DNA of 64,000 nt from Dyella choica. GTDB taxonomy: Bacteria; Pseudomonadota; Gammaproteobacteria; Xanthomonadales; Rhodanobacteraceae. Of the stretch, positions 46,979-54,429 are shown piece by piece. The stretch's first letter is position 1; each line of letters opens with the position of its first letter. The position numbers were made by a program, and so were the translations under genes. The notes beneath the pieces were generated by a model. That model worked only from the letters and a program-made list of their open reading frames with translations. It was not told the origin of the DNA and did no database searches. The stretch covers positions 62,001 to 126,000 of the forward strand of contig NZ_RYYV01000003.1 in assembly GCF_003977665.1 (NCBI RefSeq), in the 5' to 3' direction.

Positions 46979-48148
46979 ATGGCCGCCCGCTTGAATCCGC
47001 TCGACCTGTATGACGTCCGTTCCCTGCTCAGCGACGAGGAGCGCATGGTGCAGGACACCGTAGGTCGTTTCGTTGACGAACGAGTGCTGCCCATCATCGG
47101 CGACTGTTTCGACCAGGGGCGTTTTCCGGGCGAGCTGATTCCGGAAATCGCCAGCCTCGGCCTGCTGGGCGCCACCCTCCCGGAAAAATACGGCTGTGCC
47201 GGCATGAACGGCGTCAGCTACGGCCTGATCTGCCAGGAACTCGAGCGCGGCGATTCCGGCCTGCGCAGTTTCGCTTCGGTGCAAAGCTCGCTGTGCATGT
47301 ATCCCATCTATGCCTATGGCAACGAAGAGCAGAAGATGCAGTACCTGCCGAAAATGGCGGCGGGCGAAATCATCGGCTGCTTCGGCCTGACCGAGCCGCA
47401 CGGCGGCTCTGATCCGGCCAACATGAAGACCAACGCCAGGAAGGACGGCGGCGATTGGATCATCAACGGCGCCAAGATGTGGATCACCAACGGCAACCTG
47501 GCGCACATCGCGATCGTGTGGGCGCAGACCGACGATGGCATCCAGGGCTTCATCGTGCCCACCGACAGCAAGGGTTTCACCGCGCAGGAAGTGCACAAGA
47601 AGATGAGCTTGCGCGCCTCCGTCACCTCGGCCTTGTTCTTGGACAACGTACGCGTACCCGATGCGCAGCGCCTGCCGAACGTGAAAGGCCTGAAAGGTCC
47701 GCTTGGCTGCCTCACGCAAGCGCGCTACGGCATCACCTGGGGCCCGATCGGCGCCGCGCAGGCATGCTTGAAGGAAGTGATCGACTACACGCAAGAGCGC
47801 GTGCTGTTCGGCCGTCCGCTGGCTGCCAACCAGGCGATCCAGCTGAAGCTGGCCGATATGGCCCGCCGCATCACCAGCGCGCAGCTGTTGTCGCTGCAAC
47901 TGGGCCGCCTGAAAGACGCCGGCAAGATGGAGCCCACGCAGGTTTCGCTGGCGAAGTGGAACAACGTGCGCATGGCGCTCGACATCGCGCGCGACTGCCG
48001 CGACATGCTCGGCGGCGCCGGCATCACGGTGGAACATTCGGCCATCCGTCATGCGTTGAACCTGGAATCCGTGATCACCTATGAGGGCACCGAGACCGTG
48101 CACCAGCTGGTGGTGGGACGCGAGCTGACCGGTATCAACGCGTTCTGA
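46979..48148 (+). CDS. gcdH: Glutaryl-CoA dehydrogenase
   Basis: FAD enzyme of 389 residues that oxidises and decarboxylates glutaryl-CoA to crotonyl-CoA in lysine and tryptophan breakdown. The FGLTEPHGGSDPANM flavin loop, ARYGITWGPIGAAQ (an Arg-rich substrate segment typical of GcdH) and the catalytic Glu at about 369 in TYEGTETVHQLVVGRELTG support this over a general acyl-CoA dehydrogenase. The ATG at 46979 was chosen because similarity begins at LNPLDLYDVRSLLS. A CoA-transferase partner or LysR regulator, often adjacent in other bacteria, is absent. Confidence 0.9.
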   Translation: MAARLNPLDLYDVRSLLSDEERMVQDTVGRFVDERVLPIIGDCFDQGRFPGELIPEIASLGLLGATLPEKYGCAGMNGVSYGLICQELERGDSGLRSFASVQSSLCMYPIYAYGNEEQKMQYLPKMAAGEIIGCFGLTEPHGGSDPANMKTNARKDGGDWIINGAKMWITNGNLAHIAIVWAQTDDGIQGFIVPTDSKGFTAQEVHKKMSLRASVTSALFLDNVRVPDAQRLPNVKGLKGPLGCLTQARYGITWGPIGAAQACLKEVIDYTQERVLFGRPLAANQAIQLKLADMARRITSAQLLSLQLGRLKDAGKMEPTQVSLAKWNNVRMALDIARDCRDMLGGAGITVEHSAIRHALNLESVITYEGTETVHQLVVGRELTGINAF

Positions 48149-48160
48149 CAAACAGCCGGA

Positions 48161-48276
48161 CGTCATTCCCGCCTAAGCGGGAACCCATCTTGTTTTGATG
48201 TATTTGATGTAAAAGCGAAGATGGATTGACCAGCATCCGCTGTTGAAAAGCGCTTCCGCGTCCGCGGAAATGACGG
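48161..48276. repeat. MITE-like element with CGTCATT termini, copy 4
   Basis: A 116-base stretch bounded by CGTCATTCCCGC on the left and GCGGAAATGACG on the right, an imperfect terminal inverted repeat. The left end forms a hairpin (TTCCCGC..GCGGGAA) and so does the right (TTCCGCG..CGCGGAA). The AT-richer centre (TTGATGTATTTGATG) codes for nothing. It follows the gcdH stop by 12 bases. Confidence 0.6.
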
Positions 48277-48315
48277 CAAAAAACGACCTCGCGCAAAGCT
48301 TTCGGGAAGCCCACC

Positions 48316-48858
48316 GTGTCCAGCCACGACATTCGCATCATCGAAACCGAACGCCTGATCCTGCGTCCGCCGATGCGCGAGGACTTCGAAGCCTACGCCG
48401 CCAACATGGCGGACCCCGAGGCGGCCCACTTCATCGGCGGCGTGCAGCCGCGTGCCGTGGCGTGGCGCGGTTTTCTCTCGCTGGCGGGCGCCTGGATGGT
48501 GCAGGGTTTCTCGATGTTCTCGGTCGTCGAAAAGTCCACCGGCCGCTGGATCGGCCGCCTCGGTCCCTGGCATCCGGAAGGCTGGCCCGGCACCGAGGTG
48601 GGCTGGGGCCTGGCGCGCGAGGCCTGGGGCAAAGGCTATGCCTACGAAGGCGCGGCGGCCGCCATCGATTGGGCCTTCGCACAGCTGGGCTGGACGGAGG
48701 TCATCCACTCGATCAATTCGGACAACCATCCGTCGATCGCGCTGGCCAAGCGCCTGGGCTCCCGCTTCCTGCGCCATTCGAATCTGCCTGAGCCCTATCA
48801 GGACGTCGTCGCCGAAATCTGGGGACAGACGCGGGAAGAATGGTCGAACCGCCGATGA
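48316..48858 (+). CDS. GNAT-family N-acetyltransferase, RimJ/RimL type
   Basis: Acetyl-CoA-dependent transferase of 180 residues. IRIIETERLILRPPMREDFEAY is the usual RimJ/RimL opening. The acetyl-CoA loop is degenerate but present around GWGLAREAWGKGYAYEGA (Q/RxxGxG/A form), followed by IHSINSDNHPSIALAKRLG. The frame begins at a GTG (48316) with a GGGAAG-like site. It overlaps the next gene, so the two are probably translated together. The acceptor is unknown; N-terminal amines, antibiotics and small molecules are all found in this class. Confidence 0.9.
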   Translation: MSSHDIRIIETERLILRPPMREDFEAYAANMADPEAAHFIGGVQPRAVAWRGFLSLAGAWMVQGFSMFSVVEKSTGRWIGRLGPWHPEGWPGTEVGWGLAREAWGKGYAYEGAAAAIDWAFAQLGWTEVIHSINSDNHPSIALAKRLGSRFLRHSNLPEPYQDVVAEIWGQTREEWSNRR

Positions 48859-49322
48859 TGCATCCCGGCCAGGCATTGCGGGAAGCAATTGCAACGAGCG
48901 TGCCGCTGCTGCGGTCGCATTGCCGAGACCCGTGGGTGGTGATTGGCAGCGCGGCCTGCGCGCTGGCCGGCGCTGCGGTAGAGGTGGCTGACCTCGATCT
49001 GCTGACCAGCGCCGCCGATGCGCAGCAACTGACTGCCTTGTGGTCGTCGCGATTGGATGGCTCGTATACGCCCGCAGGCGCCGATCGCTTCCGCTCCCAT
49101 TTTGCGCGCTTCCGTTTTCCCGGCCTGCCGCTCGAAGTGATGGGCGGCCTTGAATTGAACCAGGCCGGCGACTGGCTGCCGGTCCAAGTGAACGAAATCG
49201 TGCACGTGGACGTCGCCGGTATCGCCGTGCCGATTCCGTCGCGTGTCGAACAGATTCGTCTATTGAAAAGTTTCGGCCGTCCCAAAGACCGGGCGCGCGC
49301 CGAGCTGCTGCGCGCCGTATAA
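48855..49322 (+). CDS. Nucleotidyltransferase-fold protein
   Basis: A 155-residue soluble protein with the start of a minimal nucleotidyltransferase fold: VVIGSAACALAGAAVEVADLDLLTS has the GS...G...DxD pattern in which the two Asp would bind Mg. Later strands (LPLEVMGGLE) could supply a third acidic residue. The ATG at 48855 overlaps the acetyltransferase stop by 4 bases; an ATG at 48840 in the same frame is an alternative. Relatives include aminoglycoside adenylyltransferases and AbiEii-like proteins, but no partner toxin or antitoxin gene is present, and its true substrate is unknown. Confidence 0.7.
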   Translation: MMHPGQALREAIATSVPLLRSHCRDPWVVIGSAACALAGAAVEVADLDLLTSAADAQQLTALWSSRLDGSYTPAGADRFRSHFARFRFPGLPLEVMGGLELNQAGDWLPVQVNEIVHVDVAGIAVPIPSRVEQIRLLKSFGRPKDRARAELLRAV

Positions 49323-49365
49323 GCATCGTCGCGCCCACTGATCAAAAGCAGAGAACCTTCGCCCT

Positions 49366-51636
49366 ATGTCATCCACACCCATCGCCGCCCGCCACAAGGG
49401 TTTCAACCGCGCCGAGATCGTCGACCAGAACTTCACCGAGTTCGTGCAGCTCTGGCAGGGCGAAGTCCGCGCTCGGCCACGCGACCACGAACCTGTGTTG
49501 CCGGGCAGCGCGCTCGACGCGCATGGCTTTCGCCAATTGCTGGAGTCGCAGCTGATCTCGCGTCATCTCGACTTGATGGCGCGCGTGCTGCGCGTGCAGA
49601 ACAAAGTGTTCTACACCATTGGCAGTTCCGGCCACGAAGGCAATGCGATGGTGGCGCGGCTCACGCGGCATACCGATCCGGCGTTCCTGCACTATCGCTC
49701 CGGCGGCTTCATGGCGGAACGCTTCCGCAAGCTGCCGGGCATGGATCCGGTGATGGATTCGGCGCTGTCGTTCGCCGCCAGCCAGGAAGATCCTGCTTCC
49801 GGCGGCCGCCACAAGGTATGGGGCAGCAAACCGCTATGGGTGTTGCCGCAAACTTCGACCATCGCTTCGCATCTGCCCAAGGCGCTGGGTACGGCAATCG
49901 CCATCGAGCAGGCGCGACGCATCGGTCATACGCTGCCGATTCCCGCTGACTCGATCGCCATCTGTTCGTTCGGCGACGCCTCCAGCAATCACGCCACTGC
50001 GCAGACGGCTTTCAATGCTGCGGCATGGACCGCCTATCAGAAGCTGCCCGCCCCGGTGCTGTTCGTCTGCGAAGACAACGGCATTGGCATTTCGGTGAAG
50101 ACGCCCAGCGGCTGGGTGGCGAACAACTTCCAGCATCGCTCCGACCTGGATTATTTCTTCGCCGACGGCCTGGATCTGGCGAGCGGTTACGAGCAAGTGC
50201 AGCGCGCAGTGGATCATTGCCGCGGCACGCGCCGCCCCACCTTCCTGCATCTGAAGACCACACGCATCATGGGCCACGCCGGCACCGATTTCGAAATCGA
50301 GTGGCGCAGCATCGAAGAGCTGGTGACGGTGGAAGCGTCCGATCCGTTGCTGCGTTCCGCTGCCATTGCGCTGGAATCGGGCCTGTACGGCAAGGACGAA
50401 TTGCTGGCCTTGAACGAAACCACCCGCAAACGCTGCTTTGCCGCGGCGGAAGACGCCGATCGCCGCCCCCGGCTGCAAACCCTGGACGAAGTGATGGCGC
50501 CGCTGGCGCCCTATACACCGCACGCAGTGCAGGCCGAAGCCGAACGTGCCGATTACCAGGACAAGCGCGTGGCCGTGTTCGGCGGCGAAGACAAACTGCC
50601 TGAAAAGCAGCCGCCGCGCCACCTGGCGATCCAGATCAACCAGGCCTTGCACGAGCTGATGGCGAAGTACCCCGAATCGCTGTTGTTCGGCGAGGATGTC
50701 GCGCAGAAGGGTGGTGTCTACACCGTCACCAAGGGCTTGCATAAAACGTTCAAGGGCAATCGCGTGTTCAACACGCTGCTGGATGAAACGGTCATCCTCG
50801 GTCTGGCCCAGGGCTATGCCAACATGGGTATGCTGCCGATTCCGGAAATCCAGTACCTGGCGTACTTCCATAACGCCTGCGATCAGATCCGTGGCGAAGC
50901 GGCGTCGCTGCAGTTCTTCTCCAATAACCAGTACCGCAATCCGCTGCTGATGCGCGTCGCGTCGCTGGGTTACCAGCGCGGTTTCGGCGGTCATTTCCAC
51001 AACGACAATTCGATCGCGGCATTGCGCGATATTCCGGGTCTGGTCGTTGGTTGCCCGAGTCGCGGCGATGACGCGGCCACCATGCTGCGCACGATGATGG
51101 CGCTGGCGAAAGTGGATGGTCGGGTCTGCGCGTACCTGGAGCCGATCGCGCTGTACATGACCAAGGACCTTTACGAGGCGGGCGATGGCAAGTGGCAGTT
51201 CGCCTATCCTGCGCCAGGCGAAGCGATGCCGCTGGGCGAAGGCCGCGTCTACCAGGCGGACGCCAATGACCTGGTGGTCTTCACCTTCGGCAACGGCGTG
51301 CCGATGGCTTTGCGCGCGGCGCGCGGCATCGAGCAGGAACTGGGCTGGAAAGTGCGCGTTGTCGACCTGCGTTGGCTGGCCCCGCTCAACGATGCCTTCA
51401 TTGCCGCCCAGGCGAAAAGCGCCAAACACATCCTCGTGCTGGATGAAGGGCGTAAGAGCGCGGGCGTAGGCGAGGGCATCATCACCGCGGTGGTGGAAGC
51501 CGGCTTTGGCAGCACGCCACTGGAACGCGTAGTGGGGGCGGATACTTATACGCCATTGGCCGGCGCGGCATTCCTGGTCTTGCCGGGCGATGCGGAAGTG
51601 GTGGCGGCGGCGAAGAAGCTGGCTGCCCGCGCATGA
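49366..51636 (+). CDS. Alpha-ketoacid dehydrogenase E1, fused alpha and beta subunits
   Basis: Thiamine-diphosphate enzyme of 756 residues, probably of the branched-chain 2-oxoacid type. Residues about 1-380 are the alpha part: the cofactor motif runs from GDASSNHATAQTAFN (about 204) to CEDNGIGIS (about 236), and LKTTRIMGHAGTD follows. Residues about 420-756 are the beta part: LLFGEDVAQKGGVY, QGYANMGMLPIPEIQYLAYF and VVDLRWLAPL. In most bacteria these are separate genes. No E2 or E3 gene is next to it, so it must use subunits encoded elsewhere. A REP element begins one base past its stop codon. Confidence 0.9.
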   Translation: MSSTPIAARHKGFNRAEIVDQNFTEFVQLWQGEVRARPRDHEPVLPGSALDAHGFRQLLESQLISRHLDLMARVLRVQNKVFYTIGSSGHEGNAMVARLTRHTDPAFLHYRSGGFMAERFRKLPGMDPVMDSALSFAASQEDPASGGRHKVWGSKPLWVLPQTSTIASHLPKALGTAIAIEQARRIGHTLPIPADSIAICSFGDASSNHATAQTAFNAAAWTAYQKLPAPVLFVCEDNGIGISVKTPSGWVANNFQHRSDLDYFFADGLDLASGYEQVQRAVDHCRGTRRPTFLHLKTTRIMGHAGTDFEIEWRSIEELVTVEASDPLLRSAAIALESGLYGKDELLALNETTRKRCFAAAEDADRRPRLQTLDEVMAPLAPYTPHAVQAEAERADYQDKRVAVFGGEDKLPEKQPPRHLAIQINQALHELMAKYPESLLFGEDVAQKGGVYTVTKGLHKTFKGNRVFNTLLDETVILGLAQGYANMGMLPIPEIQYLAYFHNACDQIRGEAASLQFFSNNQYRNPLLMRVASLGYQRGFGGHFHNDNSIAALRDIPGLVVGCPSRGDDAATMLRTMMALAKVDGRVCAYLEPIALYMTKDLYEAGDGKWQFAYPAPGEAMPLGEGRVYQADANDLVVFTFGNGVPMALRAARGIEQELGWKVRVVDLRWLAPLNDAFIAAQAKSAKHILVLDEGRKSAGVGEGIITAVVEAGFGSTPLERVVGADTYTPLAGAAFLVLPGDAEVVAAAKKLAARA

Positions 51637-51637
51637 C

Positions 51638-51709
51638 GCAGGTTGGGGTGCAAACTCCAACCCTGCCATGTCCATCCATCTAGAGGTTGGGGTTTGCACC
51701 CCAACCTAC
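51638..51709. repeat. GTAG double-hairpin REP element, variant with GTTGGGG arms
   Basis: Minus strand: GTAGGTTGGGGTGCAAACCCC..., ending GCACCCCAACCTGC. The layout is the same as in the other copies, but both hairpins use GGTTGGGGT/ACCCCAACC arms, so it is a sequence subfamily. Its GTAG contains the stop codon of the diguanylate cyclase gene. Confidence 0.85.
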
Positions 51710-53469
51710 GCTTCAGGGGGATCTAGCGTGGAATGCGTCTTCGACCGCTGCGTGCCATACATCTCCGTTCGCCGCTCATAGGCATGCACCTGGTTGCGTC
51801 CATGCAGCTTCACGTAATACATCGCCTGATCCGCGCGCTCGACCAACGTGTCCAGGGTATCGCCCATGCTGCGCATTGCCAGGCCGATGCTCACGCTCAG
51901 GCGCAGGTCTTCACAGATCACCGGAATTTCCAGCCGGTGTACGCGCCGGCGTAGCCGTGTCGCCACTTGCAGGGCTTGCTCCTGGTTTACATCGTGCAGC
52001 ATGGCGACGAACTCCTCGCCGCCGTAGCGGCCAAGCAGATCGGTGGGGCGCAGTTCATGGCCCAACATTTGGGCCACGGCGACCAGCGCGCGATCACCGG
52101 CGGCGTGGCCTTGCAGGTCGTTGAGCATCTTGAAGTGGTCCAGGTCGAGAAACAGCAGGGCAATGGGGCGCTCCGTGTCTGCGGTTTCGGTCAGCAGGCG
52201 GTTGGCTGCCTCGGTCCAGGCGCGGCGATTGAGGATATTGGTGAGGGCGTCGCGATCAGCCAGCACGCGCACGCTGTCGCGGTCGCGCCGCATGGTGAGT
52301 GCGCGATCGGCCAGACCTAGCGACAGCACGATAGCTTCGAATGCGCCCATGCCGATGCTCGCGTCATTCAGCCAGTCCAGGTTCGGCAGGGCGCCGGTGG
52401 CCTGGGCGCTGGTCATGGCGGTGAGCACGAGCAAGGGAGTCCAGCCGGCCAGGAAGAACCAGGCCTGGCGCGAGCCTCGTACACCAGCCAACAGGGCGGT
52501 GACCAGCAGCAGCAAGGCGCCGAGAATCAGCACCGGATTCACCAGCGTCTGCGCCATCACCACCAGCGCATCGATGTCGGTACAGCGCAGCACCACGATC
52601 AGCGGCATCGCAAAGCCCAGTGCGATCACCGGTACCCGCAGAGCCGGCGCATAACGCTGGACGTCGCAGAACCGGCTGACGAACAGCGCTGCAAACGATA
52701 CCGACAGTGCCACCGCTGACGCGCCCACCAGCACTTCCGACCCGACCAGCCAGCTCAGTCCGAGCGGATGCAACAGGAAGCCGGTCTGCACGCCTTGCAC
52801 CACCACGTAGCAAAGCATGTAGCCGGTGTACCAGGCGAAGGTCACGTCGCGCAGCATGATGGCGAAACACAAGGCCATCAGCGCCATGGTCGCCATCACG
52901 GCGAAACTCGCCGTGGCAAAACTGAGCCAGGTGGAGTCCTCCAGCAGGAATTCATCCATGCCCTGCACGGCGAAGCGCGCGGGAGCGGCCATGCTGCTGC
53001 CGGGTTCGAGCTTCAGCAGGATCGGTGCCGATGGGGCCTGGCCGGGCGCCAGACGAAACGCCAGCCGGCCGTGCCCGTGGAGCGAAGCGTTGAAATCGCC
53101 CATGGCATAGGTCTGGGTGAAACCTTGCTCTCCATAGATCGTGACTGAGCCCAGGGGGGCAGGGTAGATCGACACGACGTTTTCCCCATCCAAGCCAGTT
53201 GTTTGCGGCTGCAGCACCACCCAGTTGCCCATGGCGTTGCGAGGAAAACGCTGCAGCAGCACGGGATCGAACGTCTTGAGCGACCCCTGCCGGAACGCGG
53301 CCATAATGGACTCGGTGGTGTCGTCGCGCGCCACTTCACGCCAGGCGCCACGCAGAGGCACACCTGTGCCGGTGGCCGCCAGCGAAGACCAAAGCAGCCA
53401 AATCAAGGGCAGGGCAGCCAACAGCCACCTATGCCTGCGGCCCAGTTTTCGCGATGCCTCCCCCGCCAC
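51706..53469 (-). CDS. Membrane diguanylate cyclase (7TM sensor plus GGDEF)
   Basis: Makes cyclic-di-GMP from GTP; 587 residues. A first helix at about 14-32 is followed by a periplasmic region of about 150 residues, then about seven membrane helices (about 180-390) and a GGDEF domain, a 7TMR-DISM-like layout. The active site is intact as GGEEF (about 483-487). An inhibitory I-site RPTD (about 474-477) lies five residues before it, so product feedback is expected. The start is a GTG at 53469. The sensed ligand is unknown. The TAG stop comes from the REP element at 51638. Confidence 0.9.
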   Translation of the reverse strand: MAGEASRKLGRRHRWLLAALPLIWLLWSSLAATGTGVPLRGAWREVARDDTTESIMAAFRQGSLKTFDPVLLQRFPRNAMGNWVVLQPQTTGLDGENVVSIYPAPLGSVTIYGEQGFTQTYAMGDFNASLHGHGRLAFRLAPGQAPSAPILLKLEPGSSMAAPARFAVQGMDEFLLEDSTWLSFATASFAVMATMALMALCFAIMLRDVTFAWYTGYMLCYVVVQGVQTGFLLHPLGLSWLVGSEVLVGASAVALSVSFAALFVSRFCDVQRYAPALRVPVIALGFAMPLIVVLRCTDIDALVVMAQTLVNPVLILGALLLLVTALLAGVRGSRQAWFFLAGWTPLLVLTAMTSAQATGALPNLDWLNDASIGMGAFEAIVLSLGLADRALTMRRDRDSVRVLADRDALTNILNRRAWTEAANRLLTETADTERPIALLFLDLDHFKMLNDLQGHAAGDRALVAVAQMLGHELRPTDLLGRYGGEEFVAMLHDVNQEQALQVATRLRRRVHRLEIPVICEDLRLSVSIGLAMRSMGDTLDTLVERADQAMYYVKLHGRNQVHAYERRTEMYGTQRSKTHSTLDPPEA

Positions 53470-53760
53470 CTCAACCCCCGTTCCTTGAAGTGAATGCGCG
53501 CTTCCGATTCTTTTTGTGTGCCGGCCGCCGCCGCGATGGCCATGACAGGTTTGGTCACCTGCCGCCTGATTTGGCCTGGGCGGAAAAATGCCGACGCTCC
53601 CCGAATGGAACGGTAACGCCTTTCAACGGCGTAACAAAGACAGCCATGCAGGACGCATGCCATTACCCATGCTTGCGTCATGCCAGCTGGCTCACGCCAA
53701 GTTGCACCCCGCCGGCGTAGGGTCTTCGCGATCCGATGACGGCTTCCCAAGGAGAGCGGT

Positions 53761-54318
53761 ATGTCTGCAATCAAGGTGGCAGTGCTGGTCGGCAGCCTGC
53801 GCAAGGATTCCTTCAACCGCAAACTGGCCAGGGCCGTGGAGCGGCTGGCGCCGTCGGAGTGGTCGTTCGAGCACGTACGCATCGACAACCTGCCGCTGTA
53901 CAACCAGGATTTCGATAGCGACTACCCGCCGGTATGCCAGCAGCTGAAGACGCAGATCAAATCGGCCGACGCACTGCTGTTCGTCACTCCCGAATACAAT
54001 CGCTCGATGCCCGGCGTACTGAAGAACGCCATCGATATCGCTTCGCGCCCGTACGGTACGAGCGCCTTTGCCAACAAGCCGGGCGCTGTGATCGGCATTT
54101 CCGTGGGCGCCACCGGTGCGGCGCTGGCGCAGCAGCATCTGCGCAACGTGCTGGCTTATCTGGACGTGCCGCTGATGGGGCAACCGGAAGTGTTCCTCAA
54201 GTTCAGCGATGGACTGATCGACGAGGAGGGGAATATCGGCGTGGAAAGCACCAGGAAGTTTCTACAGGGCTTCGTCGACCGGTATGTGGAGTGGGTGAAG
54301 CGGCACGCGCATGCGTGA
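53761..54318 (+). CDS. NADPH-dependent FMN reductase (ChrR/YieF-like)
   Basis: Soluble flavoprotein of 185 residues with a flavodoxin fold. The FMN phosphate loop is GSLRKDSFNRKLA near the N-terminus. FVTPEYNRSMPGVLKNAIDIASRP is the family hallmark that binds the flavin ring and shapes the tetramer. Relatives reduce quinones and chromate by two electrons and limit oxidative stress. The start at 53761 follows an AAGGAGAGCGGT ribosome site. It is not in an operon; a REP element separates it from the convergent ppk gene. Confidence 0.93.
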   Translation: MSAIKVAVLVGSLRKDSFNRKLARAVERLAPSEWSFEHVRIDNLPLYNQDFDSDYPPVCQQLKTQIKSADALLFVTPEYNRSMPGVLKNAIDIASRPYGTSAFANKPGAVIGISVGATGAALAQQHLRNVLAYLDVPLMGQPEVFLKFSDGLIDEEGNIGVESTRKFLQGFVDRYVEWVKRHAHA

Positions 54319-54343
54319 TCCGTGTCTTCGCCACGGCATGGTC

Positions 54344-54417
54344 GTAGGCTGGGTTGCTAAACCCAGCATTGCCATGGATGCAACCCGCGCGATGCTGGGA
54401 TTGTCATTCCAGCCTAC
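54344..54417. repeat. GTAG double-hairpin REP element, full copy
   Basis: 74 bases from GTAG to CTAC. The left hairpin is GCTGGGTT/AACCCAGC, and the right hairpin GCTGGGAT/TTCCAGC has one mismatch. It lies between the convergent FMN reductase and ppk genes. Confidence 0.88.
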
Positions 54418-54429
54418 CAGAGTTGGGCG

